Source of the DNA: Bacilli bacterium | Lineage (GTDB): Bacteria > Bacillota_I > Bacilli_A > ML615J-28 > CAG-698 | Length of the DNA stretch: 6,782 bases | Assembly: GCA_023228385.1 (NCBI GenBank) | Contig: JALOBF010000084.1 | Coordinates: 1 to 6,782, forward strand | Direction of reading: 5' to 3' | Part shown: positions 1 to 6,569 of the stretch, in pieces | Layout: every line of letters begins with the position of its first letter | Numbering within the stretch: the first letter of the stretch is position 1 | Made by a program: the position numbers and the translations under genes | Notes under the pieces: model-generated | What the model saw: the letters and a program-made list of their open reading frames with translations, nothing else | What the model was told of the DNA's origin: nothing | Database searches by the model: none

Positions 1-257
1 TCCACTTCCCGCCCGGCCTCGCCGTCACTTCCCTTTATCGCCGTTATGGCTATTAAATTAATCCAAGTAGAATCCCCTTTATAACGCCACTGAACATATT
101 CAGCGGTCGTTTGAAATTCCACTTCCCGCCCGGCCGCACCGTCAACTCCCGATGCACCTTTTAATTCCGAAACAGAAATTAAATTATTCCAGGTCGAATC
201 ACCCTCATGACGCCATTGAATATCGCCGCCGGAAACACGCAATTCGATTTCACGCCC
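1..257 (-). repeat. Tandem coding repeat, 126-nt and 117-nt units plus start of a third
   Basis: On the minus strand the units begin at the GGG codon of the GRE motif: unit 1 covers 257-132 (42 codons), unit 2 covers 131-15 (39 codons), and unit 3 starts at 14 and leaves the window. The three-codon difference is one extra Gly-X-Y triplet in unit 1. Bases 1-18 and 118-135 are identical and unusually GC-rich for this window, while the other parts of the units have drifted. Most differences between units are synonymous or conservative, which indicates internal duplication of a surface domain. Confidence 0.9.
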
Positions 258-578
258 ATCATCGCCTTTTTCACCAACAATGGTAATAGTAAAAGTAGTC
301 AAATTATTTAAATATTTCACGCTGATAGTATGCGTACCTTCTGTTGAAAATTTGTTCAGATCAGAACCGCTAATCATCTCTTCATTCAATGGAATATATT
401 CCACACTGCCATCAGATTTAGTAACTTTCAGTTTAAGATTAGAAAGTTCAAAGTTCTGATCAAACTCATTTTGTTCACCGATAACTTCTAATTCGGTAAT
501 GGTAACATCTTTTGAACCGCAACCGATAAGAATCATCGCCAAAAAGAAAAAAAAGACTGCTGAAACAAATTTTCTCAT
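1..578 (-). CDS. Surface lipoprotein with Ig-like domain and collagen-like/QWR repeats (3' end cut by window edge)
   Basis: This gene runs off the left edge, leaving 192 complete codons. The start at 578 is supported by GGAGG four bases upstream. Residues 1-20 are a lipoprotein signal: Arg-Lys, a Phe-rich hydrophobic core, then lipobox LIGC with Cys20 as the lipidation site, so the protein should be anchored on the outer face of the membrane. Residues about 25-101 look like a bacterial Ig-like domain of the Big_3 kind, with conserved-looking segments such as KVTKSDGSVEYIPL and GTHTISVKY. From 102 on, Gly-X-Y triplets (GEKGDDGRE, GASGVDGAAGRE, GSDGEAGRE) alternate with a QWR-x-x-GDSTW-x-NLI motif. 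Units start at residues 108, 150 and 189. No enzymatic motif is visible. A structural or adhesive surface role is inferred from the architecture; the C-terminal part is unseen. Lipoprotein status is well supported, function is not. Confidence 0.85.
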   Translation of the reverse strand, partial: MRKFVSAVFFFFLAMILIGCGSKDVTITELEVIGEQNEFDQNFELSNLKLKVTKSDGSVEYIPLNEEMISGSDLNKFSTEGTHTISVKYLNNLTTFTITIVGEKGDDGREIELRVSGGDIQWRHEGDSTWNNLISVSELKGASGVDGAAGREVEFQTTAEYVQWRYKGDSTWINLIAITAIKGSDGEAGREV

Positions 579-582
579 TAAG

Positions 583-587
583 CCTCC
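583..587 (-). promoter_or_regulatory. Ribosome binding site of the lipoprotein gene
   Basis: GGAGG on the minus strand, four bases before the ATG at 578-576. It fixes the start of the partial lipoprotein gene and places the lipobox Cys at residue 20. Confidence 0.85.
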
Positions 588-601
588 AAGTGAGATCTGA
601 T

Positions 602-645
602 TATAAACAACAGAGCTAATTTAGAAGTTTTATCCATTGTTTATA
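602..645 (-). repeat. 9-bp inverted repeat in the lipoprotein leader
   Basis: TATAAACAA at 602-610 and TTGTTTATA at 637-645 are perfect reverse complements separated by 26 bases. If transcription starts near 644, the arms bracket the 5' leader between the promoter and the ribosome binding site. This could be an RNA hairpin or a split operator. The arms are AT-rich, so a chance match cannot be excluded. Confidence 0.4.
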
Positions 646-650
646 TCTAC

Positions 651-679
651 TATATACCATATAAGGCGCTAAATAGCAA
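651..679 (-). promoter_or_regulatory. Probable sigma-A-type promoter of the lipoprotein gene
   Basis: On the minus strand, a -35-like TTGCTA (679-674) is followed after 17 bp by TATATA (656-651). The -10 is preceded by TGG, which gives the TGn extended -10 arrangement. An A-rich tract (A8-G-A8, 700-684) lies just upstream of the -35, where it could act as an UP element. Transcription would begin near 644, leaving a leader of roughly 65 nt. The assignment rests on consensus matching only. Confidence 0.55.
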
Positions 680-702
680 TATGTTTTTTTTCTTTTTTTT
701 AA

Positions 703-1398
703 TCATAAATCAAGCGATAAATACAAAATTAAATTGATTGCAAACAATAAAAATATCAACATTATCGCATAATACCAGTGAAAAAAAAATATTCCATTTT
801 CGTCTAAATATAAAAATAATGAGTTAAAAAAAGATGTAACATCATTATTTTCTTCATTTATAATCATACTAAAAATATAAAGTGAAAACACAACAATAAT
901 AATATAACTGTTATTTACCAATTGATAAAACAAAAGGGCGGCCAAACCATAAAAAATCATTAAAAGGCTTAGATTAAGATAACCAAACAGACTGTTCCGC
1001 ATAAATAAATACTTGGGATAAAAAATAAAACCGACAAATTGATATGCCGTAGAAAGCATCCAAACAAAAATAATTTCCAAGATAAAAACCGCCATTAATT
1101 TCGTAATAAAGTATTTTATCCGAGAAACATAAAAAGTTATTAAATAATAATACTGATCATTCTTCGCACTGAAAATATTACATACTAAAAAAATCGAAAG
1201 AAAAACAGAAATAGTTTTAACCGTTAAAAAAGTGGATTGAAAATATAAAACGTTATTTTCCTGATAATCGGATGAAAAGTCAAGGGCTGTGCAATTAACA
1301 ATAAAAGTAAAAACTGAAATAAAAATTACCAAAATCAAAATGTATAACGTTGCTTTATTGATTAAATAATTAAAATGGCATTTAATTAAAGCCTTCAT
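703..1398 (-). CDS. ABC-2-like transporter permease, six membrane helices
   Basis: This is a very hydrophobic 231-aa protein, the last gene of the four-gene cassette. Counting from the chosen start, likely helices are at residues about 17-37, 58-77, 97-124, 137-160, 163-181 and 208-229. The first hydrophilic loop (about 38-57, with Asp, Glu and Asn) would be outside, as in ABC-2-type permeases. An upstream in-frame ATG at 1434 would add 12 residues but has no Shine-Dalgarno sequence and would overlap the ATPase gene by 53 nt. The ATG at 1398 has GGTGA five bases upstream and overlaps by only 17 nt, so it is preferred. Pairing with the ATPase is inferred from adjacency and coupling. The substrate is unknown. 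The family assignment is by topology and context, since no sequence signature is recognisable by eye. Confidence 0.8.
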   Translation of the reverse strand: MKALIKCHFNYLINKATLYILILVIFISVFTFIVNCTALDFSSDYQENNVLYFQSTFLTVKTISVFLSIFLVCNIFSAKNDQYYYLITFYVSRIKYFITKLMAVFILEIIFVWMLSTAYQFVGFIFYPKYLFMRNSLFGYLNLSLLMIFYGLAALLFYQLVNNSYIIIVVFSLYIFSMIINEENNDVTSFFNSLFLYLDENGIFFFHWYYAIMLIFLLFAINLILYLSLDL

Positions 1399-1984
1399 GA
1401 ATTTCACCGTTTGCAAAATGCAATATTTTATCATATGAATAATGGTCAGGATAATGCGAAGAAATTATTAAGGTTTTCCCGCTTTTTTTTAATTCGCGTA
1501 TTAAGGATAGGAAACGATTCCGCGAAAAACTGTCGAGACCGCTTAAAGGTTCATCAAAAAAATACAAATCAGCATCATCTAATAACAATTGTATAATAAG
1601 AATTTTCTGGCGCATTCCCTTAGACAATTCCTTAATTTTCTTGTTTCCTTCCAAATCCCACTCTTTCAACAAAGATACAGTCTTATCCTTGATATTTGTC
1701 ACTCCCTTAATCAAGCCGATATTAATAAGAAAATTTTCAACCGTGATTGTTTCCGGCAAATCGATTCTTTCCGGTAAAAAAGTATATTTTACCGGAGCCA
1801 TTTTCATACTGCCGCCGGAAAACCGAATTAACTTAAGTAAACCTTTTATTAACGTCGTTTTCCCCGAGCCGTTATCGCCAACAAAAAGATAGGTTTTTCC
1901 CTGTTCAAATAGATATGAGAATGATGAAAATACTGTTTTTCTTCGATATTTTTTTGTTACATTTTTTAATTCAATGATTTTCAT
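1382..1984 (-). CDS. ABC transporter ATP-binding protein, compact
   Basis: This 200-aa cytoplasmic ATPase powers the permease encoded directly downstream. All nucleotide-binding motifs are present: Walker A GDNGSGKT (36-43), signature LSKGM (120-124), Walker B LYFFDEP (140-146) with catalytic Glu145, D-loop SGLD (148-151) and switch His177. The Q-loop region reads FLPE, with Glu72 where many ABC proteins have Gln; this occurs in the short drug/peptide and CcmA-like ATPases. At 200 residues the protein is a bare nucleotide-binding domain without C-terminal extension, as in half-size ABC-2 systems. Its ATG lies inside the end of the 316-aa gene (14-nt overlap) and has only a weak Shine-Dalgarno sequence, so translation is probably coupled. 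A single ATPase and single permease suggest a homodimer of each. The transport direction is most likely export, by family analogy. Confidence 0.95.
   Translation of the reverse strand: MKIIELKNVTKKYRRKTVFSSFSYLFEQGKTYLFVGDNGSGKTTLIKGLLKLIRFSGGSMKMAPVKYTFLPERIDLPETITVENFLINIGLIKGVTNIKDKTVSLLKEWDLEGNKKIKELSKGMRQKILIIQLLLDDADLYFFDEPLSGLDSFSRNRFLSLIRELKKSGKTLIISSHYPDHYSYDKILHFANGEIHEGFN
1404..1408 (-). promoter_or_regulatory. Ribosome binding site that decides the permease start
   Basis: GGTGA on the minus strand, five bases before the ATG at 1398-1396 and inside the 3' end of the ATPase gene. No comparable site precedes the upstream ATG at 1434. This supports the 231-aa form over the 243-aa form. 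Confidence 0.6.
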
Positions 1985-2921
1985 AGGTATATAACACTAA
2001 CGCTTCAAGGGTTTTATGAGATAATTCTCTGGTGTTAAAAAAAGTAAAGTCATCATATATTAATTGATACGCGTTTCCCCCAACGGTATATTCAATAATA
2101 AAACCGAGTTTATTTAAGGCAAGCAAACGATAATATTTTAGCGGAATTAAAAAGTTCACCTTTTCACCGGCAGCAAGACGATATGTAAAAACAGAAGAAC
2201 CCGGCGGTGTAAATTGATATGGATAACCCAGCAACAACTCGATTTCATCATCAAATCGGTAATTCAAATCAATTGATAAAATCCGATCCGAGGATGAAAA
2301 TGCCACATTAAGGTCAAGCGGTATTATTTCCGTTATTATTAAATCACACTCGGTATTATTACTTAATCCAATTTCGACCGCCGCCAAGGTTTTACATCCG
2401 TCAATTTCATTGACTAACCCTTTTAACTTCCCGACGGATAAAAAAGCGGTTACAAATGAAGTGAATTTATAATAACTGAAAGACCCGATATTAATTTGGA
2501 TCATCGCATCGCTACGATAATTGATTGTTAAAAGAGCAGAATCAATTTCAAATGAAAATTGGGTTGCCGGATAGAAATCAATTTTAAAAGTAAAATAAAA
2601 AAGATGATACCTTTTTTTATTGATGATAATCTCATCTGATGCCAATTCAATTGCGGTAATTTTAAGTTTTAAACGTTCTCCTTCTTCATTAGCAAGATAA
2701 GTTTCTGTAATATTTTCCGCTTCCCCGATAAAGGATTTTTTTGTATCAGCAAAAATTTCAAAGGTAATTGAATCATCCTCGCCGATAAGACTAACACAAT
2801 TATATGCTTTTGGAATCGTACTGACGGTTACGGTTGATGGCATTTTAGCCCGCATCATAATAAAAACAACGATAATGCCCGAGATTGCGAGTAATGAAAT
2901 AAACAAATACTTTTTTTTCAT
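1971..2921 (-). CDS. Membrane-anchored extracytoplasmic protein of unknown function, in an ABC cassette
   Basis: I do not recognise this 316-aa protein. The N-terminus is MKKK followed by one hydrophobic segment (about residues 5-22) and then Arg-Ala-Lys. There is no lipobox Cys and no good cleavage site, so it is probably a signal anchor with the rest outside. The remaining roughly 290 residues have alternating hydrophobic/polar stretches typical of beta strands and no further membrane helix. Cysteines are at 42, 176 and 192. No catalytic motif is visible. The gene begins in a TGATG junction with the preceding secreted-protein gene and ends 14 nt inside the ATPase gene. It is therefore translated with the transporter and probably serves as an outside partner (substrate capture, sensing or accessory subunit). 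That role is inferred from gene order alone. Confidence 0.8.
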   Translation of the reverse strand: MKKKYLFISLLAISGIIVVFIMMRAKMPSTVTVSTIPKAYNCVSLIGEDDSITFEIFADTKKSFIGEAENITETYLANEEGERLKLKITAIELASDEIIINKKRYHLFYFTFKIDFYPATQFSFEIDSALLTINYRSDAMIQINIGSFSYYKFTSFVTAFLSVGKLKGLVNEIDGCKTLAAVEIGLSNNTECDLIITEIIPLDLNVAFSSSDRILSIDLNYRFDDEIELLLGYPYQFTPPGSSVFTYRLAAGEKVNFLIPLKYYRLLALNKLGFIIEYTVGGNAYQLIYDDFTFFNTRELSHKTLEALVLYTYENH

Positions 2922-3550
2922 CAGAGTTCTTCCTCATAAATTTCATAATAGGTTGTTATGATATCGATATACTCCCAACTGCCCTTTTTCATCAGAATAC
3001 CCAAGACATAATATTTGCTTACACCATTAGTCACTAAAGCCTCACCGGTTATATGATATACGAGGCGGGTATATGGCTTTAAAACGACCGAAAAAGCGCT
3101 GTCTTCAACCGTGGTTTCGGTTGTTTTTTTGGTTACCTCACGCCGATACTCACCCTGTAGTTTACAATCAATTTGTTTAATTTTTCCGCTGAAAGTTCCG
3201 GATATACTCCCTACCGTCTTAACGCTTCGTTCTATATAATCAGTTTCCTTTAAACTATAATCAATTTTAATCGGGTCGCTGGTACGGTTGATTTTCGCAA
3301 ATATTACTTCACCGATATAATCGGCTTTACAATAGATATTCATATAGTGATGTTTCCACCCCCAAAAACAACGCTTCCCGGTAGCGGTATAAGCCTTATC
3401 CAATTCGCTTGTTGTCATATTAATAAGCAATTTTCCTTTATCTTTAAACACTATTTCCGATACATCAGGATGACCGGTTTTGGTATAGGCCTTTACATTT
3501 AAACCCATTAATACAAAAAGCAGCAGGGTTGCAATCAATACTTTTTTCAT
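2921..3550 (-). CDS. Secreted protein of unknown function, first gene of the ABC cassette
   Basis: This 209-aa protein has a clear Sec signal peptide: MKK, a Leu-rich core, and a V-K-A cleavage site after Ala21. No lipobox or other membrane anchor follows, so about 188 residues are released or held by partners. Residues 61-74 form an aromatic/His-rich segment between two cysteines (CFWGWKHHYM...C), a possible disulfide loop. Residues about 99-170 alternate Ser/Thr/charged with hydrophobic positions (GSISGTFSGKIK, then KKTTETTVEDS, then VVLKPYTRLVYHI). This pattern is reminiscent of long amphipathic beta strands in beta-pore-forming proteins, but the resemblance is weak and not a family assignment. 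The start at 3550 follows GGAGGTG at optimal spacing. It leads the operon and overlaps the next gene by one base. Confidence 0.82.
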   Translation of the reverse strand: MKKVLIATLLLFVLMGLNVKAYTKTGHPDVSEIVFKDKGKLLINMTTSELDKAYTATGKRCFWGWKHHYMNIYCKADYIGEVIFAKINRTSDPIKIDYSLKETDYIERSVKTVGSISGTFSGKIKQIDCKLQGEYRREVTKKTTETTVEDSAFSVVLKPYTRLVYHITGEALVTNGVSKYYVLGILMKKGSWEYIDIITTYYEIYEEEL

Positions 3551-3556
3551 TGTTTC

Positions 3557-3563
3557 ACCTCCG
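3557..3563 (-). promoter_or_regulatory. Strong ribosome binding site opening the ABC cassette
   Basis: GGAGGTG on the minus strand, six bases before the ATG at 3550-3548. It is the closest match to the anti-SD consensus in the window. The downstream cassette genes have weaker sites and depend on overlap with the preceding gene. Confidence 0.8.
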
Positions 3564-3570
3564 CTTATAT

Positions 3571-3599
3571 ATTATTGATTTATTTGTTTATTTCGTTAA
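3571..3599 (-). promoter_or_regulatory. Candidate promoter of the ABC cassette
   Basis: Only about 47 bases separate the end of the upstream terminator T-tract from the first start codon, so a promoter should lie here if the cassette is not expressed by read-through. The best fit is TTAACG (3599-3594), 17 bp, then AATAAT (3576-3571). The -35 is poor and the region is very AT-rich, so other hexamers such as TATATA nearby are possible. It overlaps the terminator's T-tract by two bases. Confidence 0.35.
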
Positions 3600-3628
3600 A
3601 AAAAGATCGCCGTTATTTTGCGGCAATC
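3598..3628 (-). terminator. Intrinsic terminator closing the CDF-pgcA-peptidase operon
   Basis: On the minus strand, GATTGCCG (3628-3621) and CGGCGATC (3612-3605) form an 8-bp stem with one G-T pair around the 8-base loop CAAAATAA, followed by seven T. The loop contains the TAA stop of the peptidase gene (3615-3613), so the left arm encodes its last residues. This separates the housekeeping operon from the ABC cassette. Confidence 0.9.
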
Positions 3629-4875
3629 ATAAATCGTTCGATATCATCTATTTCTTTTATTATATTTTTGCTTAAGTTCTCAGTGCCATCCTTAGTAATC
3701 AAAACATTATCTTCGATTCTTACACCGATTTTCTCTTCTTCAATATATATTCCCGGTTCCACCGTAAGTACCATTCCCGGTTTAAACTCCGCCTCGGCTA
3801 ATCCGGGATCATGGGTATCAAGACCGATAAAATGGCCAATCGAATGATAATAATATTTTTCGAGGTCTTCGTCTTTTTCTATCAAACCAAGTCGTTTCAG
3901 TCCGCTTAAAAGAAGTTCTCGACTGTAGCGGTTAAATTCCGCCCAAGTTAATCCCGGTTTAAGATATTCGATACATTTTTTGTTTACCGTTAAAACCTCG
4001 GAATATACTTCTCTTTGCCGTAAAGTAAATCGTCCGTTGGCGGGAATTGTACGGGAAATATCACTGACATAAAAGCCGGAGCGGGCGCCTAAATCAAGTA
4101 ACACCAACTCATCTTCTTTGATTATATCCGATTTAGTAATGTAATGAAGAACCGTACCGTTCTTGCCGGACGCCACAATTGTATCAAAAGCCAAACTGCA
4201 ATTATCGCGATATTTAATGGCAAAATCAAAATAAGCATCAATTTGATATTCATACATTCCTGGACGGACCACCTTTAAAATATCCTCAATTCCTTTTTGC
4301 GTAACACTAATTGCCTTTTTAATTCGCCCAATTTCCTCTTCTTGTTTTATCATCCGCAAACCGATTACAATCTCTCTCATATTTAAAACTTGGATTTCCG
4401 GATAATTTCTACGGAATCCGGCAATAAACTCCAAAGCCCAATTTGTATAACCAAGCAGGTTTCTTCTTTCCAAATTAAGATATAAATTGGTAACCCGATA
4501 AGTGTTTAATCTGGTTGAATTAAAAAGAGAAAAAAGAAAATTATCAAAATCATCGATATATCGGATTTCTTCAATACCCGATATCCTTTGCGCTTCATTT
4601 ATGGTCAGTTTCCGTCCAACCCATTTACTTAGAATTGGATCATTTTCTTCAATAAATAAGACTTCCCGTCGTTCGGATCCGTTTTTAACCAAAGCAAAAA
4701 TCACATTAGCTTGATTAATACCGGTGAGATAATAAAAATTTTTATCCGTTTCAAAAGGGAATTCCTGATCGTGAGTTCTCTGCAGAACCCTTCCCGAATA
4801 AAGTAAAGTCAGCGAATTATCCTGAATTCTATTAAAATATCGCAGGCGGTTTTCTTGGAAAAACTTAGCTTCCAT
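3613..4875 (-). CDS. pepP: M24 metallopeptidase, Xaa-Pro aminopeptidase (aminopeptidase P) type
   Basis: The 420-aa protein matches the two-domain layout of aminopeptidase P/prolidase enzymes, which remove residues next to proline from peptides in the cytoplasm. Residues about 1-160 are the AMP_N-type domain (for example FETDKNFYYLTGIN at 41-54). The pita-bread catalytic domain follows with all five dinuclear metal ligands: Asp261 (LLDLGA), Asp272 (SDISRT), His348 (IGHFIG), Glu373 (VEPG) and Glu388 (RIED). His244 in the VLHY motif and His355 match catalytic histidines. No signal peptide is present. The start is two bases after the phosphomutase stop with AGGAAA upstream, so it belongs to the same transcript. 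The closest alternative is prolidase (Xaa-Pro dipeptidase), which shares the fold; the AMP_N domain favours the aminopeptidase. Confidence 0.93.
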   Translation of the reverse strand: MEAKFFQENRLRYFNRIQDNSLTLLYSGRVLQRTHDQEFPFETDKNFYYLTGINQANVIFALVKNGSERREVLFIEENDPILSKWVGRKLTINEAQRISGIEEIRYIDDFDNFLFSLFNSTRLNTYRVTNLYLNLERRNLLGYTNWALEFIAGFRRNYPEIQVLNMREIVIGLRMIKQEEEIGRIKKAISVTQKGIEDILKVVRPGMYEYQIDAYFDFAIKYRDNCSLAFDTIVASGKNGTVLHYITKSDIIKEDELVLLDLGARSGFYVSDISRTIPANGRFTLRQREVYSEVLTVNKKCIEYLKPGLTWAEFNRYSRELLLSGLKRLGLIEKDEDLEKYYYHSIGHFIGLDTHDPGLAEAEFKPGMVLTVEPGIYIEEEKIGVRIEDNVLITKDGTENLSKNIIKEIDDIERFMIAAK

Positions 4876-4877
4876 CT

Positions 4878-6554
4878 TTATTTTCCTACTTTCTTAATTA
4901 ATGTCAATATTTCTCTTTTTAACACATCAAGTTTTAATCTAATTGCCGCTTGATTCTCAGCGTGTAAAGAAAAATAAACTTTCATTTTCGGCTCGGTCCC
5001 GCTGGGCCGAAATACCAGCCAATCGCCGTCATCAAAATAATATTTAATGACATCGGACTGAGGTAAAGTCAATTTACCCGCACTTTCTCCTGTTCTTTCA
5101 CCCAAAAGATAATCTTCTTTGGCAATAATTTTATACCCGGAAAAATTATAATAATCGACTGTTCTAAAATGATTCATAATGGCGCCGATTTGTTGTAAAC
5201 CAGCAATTCCGGCAAACTCAAGGTTAATTAGTTCGTCGCGATAATAACCATATTCATGATCTAGGGCGTTAAGCACATCGATTAAAGTCATTCCTTTTAA
5301 GCGATAATAATTAACGGTTTCCAAAATAGCGACCATTCCTTGAAACGCATCTTTATCGCGGACAAAATCACCCAATAAATAACCGTTAGATTCCTCATAA
5401 GCAAATAGAAATTCTTTTCCGTGCAAAGGGAGCATTCCGACCTTTTCACCGATATATTTAAATCCGGTTAAAGTCGATACGACTTCAATATTGTTTTTTT
5501 GGGCAACGGCACTCCCTAGTTCGCTTGTAACTATTGTATTAATAAGGACAGCCGGTTTATTGGTTTTTTTGTTTTCGGCTAAATATTTAAGCATCACCGC
5601 CCCGGTTTGATTGCCGGAAAGAATTTTATATTCATCTTTATCCCGAACAACAACACCAATCCGGTCGGCATCGGGATCGGTTGCCACACAAACATCGGCC
5701 TTAATTGCTTGCGCATATTTTATGGCATAAGCAAAGGTGGAGAGGGTTTCCGGATTCGGCGATGGGACGGTGGAAAATTCCGGATCGGGAAGCATTTGTT
5801 CTTTCACCGGATAATACTCATATCCCAAATCACCCAATAGACGTTCCCCAAGTCGAGCAGCGGTTCCATGAAGCGGTGTAAAAACAACTTTTAGTCCTGA
5901 TTTCGGCAAATCGGGAAGAACCTGGACCGTTTTGACCTTTTCCAAGTATTCATGATAAATGGTATCGTCCAAATACTCAATCATTTTTTTCTTTTTTAAC
6001 TCGTCAGCACCGGCAACTACAATATTAAAAGGATTGGGAGCTTTATTGATCTCTTCCATGACATTAGCTGCCGAAGCCGGTAAAAGTTGGCATCCGAAAT
6101 TATCATATACTTTATAACCGTTATATATTTTTGGATTATGACTGGCGGTAATCACAATGCCGCCTCCGGTTTGTAAATAACGAATACTAAACGAGAGTAC
6201 CGGTGTCGGTGTAATTGTTTTAAAAAGATAAACTTTAATTCCCATAGTTGCCAATACCCGGGCCGATTCAAGCGCAAAAACATCAGATAAACGTCGGGAG
6301 TCATAAGCGATCACGACCGTGTGGGTTTTTGACCGTTTTAATATAAAATTACCAAATCCGTAATTGACTTTTCGTAAAGTGTAAATATTCATCCGATTAG
6401 TACCCGGACCGATAATACCGCGAATACCGCCGGTTCCGAACGATAAATCGGTATAAAAAGCTTCCTTTAACGCTTCTTCAGACATGTTTTCTAATTCTTT
6501 ACGTAAATCCTTATCCAACTCGGCATAATTCAACCATTTTTCAATAACATGCAT
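4878..6554 (-). CDS. pgcA: Phosphoglucomutase/phosphomannomutase family enzyme (alpha-D-phosphohexomutase)
   Basis: This cytoplasmic enzyme interconverts hexose 1- and 6-phosphates, most likely glucose, feeding UDP-glucose synthesis for glycolipids or polysaccharide. At 558 aa it has full length for the Bacillus PgcA group. The four landmark sites are intact: phosphoserine loop TASHNP with Ser138; Mg-binding DPDADR at 293-298; sugar-binding loop EES followed by NGYLLG at 387-395; and the C-terminal phosphate-binding RPSGTEPK at 516-523. The early TGGIRG motif (41-46) is also typical. The start at 6554 has AAAGGAGA seven to eight bases upstream, overlapping the stop codon of the preceding CDF gene. 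It lies 12 nt downstream of that gene and two bases before the peptidase gene. Phosphomannomutase activity cannot be excluded by eye. The gene symbol reflects the Bacillus-like length and motifs. Confidence 0.95.
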   Translation of the reverse strand: MHVIEKWLNYAELDKDLRKELENMSEEALKEAFYTDLSFGTGGIRGIIGPGTNRMNIYTLRKVNYGFGNFILKRSKTHTVVIAYDSRRLSDVFALESARVLATMGIKVYLFKTITPTPVLSFSIRYLQTGGGIVITASHNPKIYNGYKVYDNFGCQLLPASAANVMEEINKAPNPFNIVVAGADELKKKKMIEYLDDTIYHEYLEKVKTVQVLPDLPKSGLKVVFTPLHGTAARLGERLLGDLGYEYYPVKEQMLPDPEFSTVPSPNPETLSTFAYAIKYAQAIKADVCVATDPDADRIGVVVRDKDEYKILSGNQTGAVMLKYLAENKKTNKPAVLINTIVTSELGSAVAQKNNIEVVSTLTGFKYIGEKVGMLPLHGKEFLFAYEESNGYLLGDFVRDKDAFQGMVAILETVNYYRLKGMTLIDVLNALDHEYGYYRDELINLEFAGIAGLQQIGAIMNHFRTVDYYNFSGYKIIAKEDYLLGERTGESAGKLTLPQSDVIKYYFDDGDWLVFRPSGTEPKMKVYFSLHAENQAAIRLKLDVLKREILTLIKKVGK

Positions 6555-6559
6555 ATAAT

Positions 6560-6569
6560 TTCTCCTTTA
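6560..6569 (-). promoter_or_regulatory. Ribosome binding site of pgcA overlapping the CDF stop
   Basis: TAAAGGAGAA on the minus strand holds both the TAA stop of the CDF gene and the AAAGGAG site of the mutase gene, about seven bases before its ATG. The overlap supports the chosen start and translational coupling. Confidence 0.8.

Noticed and set aside
600..628. Second promoter with a perfect TATAAT at 600-605 (minus strand)
   Set aside because: No acceptable -35 lies 16-18 bp upstream and the leader would be only about 15 nt. The extended -10 promoter at 651-679 is better.
661..702. Terminator for the ABC cassette
   Set aside because: On the minus strand the stop is followed by A-runs, not T-runs, and no stable stem is seen. 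The T-runs are on the plus strand, where no gene reads into them.
1399..1434. Upstream ATG extending the permease by 12 residues
   Set aside because: No Shine-Dalgarno sequence precedes 1434, the extension is not hydrophobic, and it would deepen the overlap with the ATPase gene; 1398 has GGTGA at good spacing.
1411..1892. Short plus-strand open frames opposite the ATPase gene
   Set aside because: They lie antisense to a gene with complete ABC motifs, have no family signature and no convincing ribosome binding site, and are shadows of that gene.
3575..3847. Plus-strand open frame of 90 codons across the terminator region
   Set aside because: It is antisense to the M24 catalytic domain and its terminator, with biased Ser/Ile composition typical of a shadow frame.
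5607..5840. Plus-strand open frame of 77 codons inside the mutase gene
   Set aside because: It is antisense to the DPDADR metal-binding region of a conserved enzyme and has no independent coding evidence.
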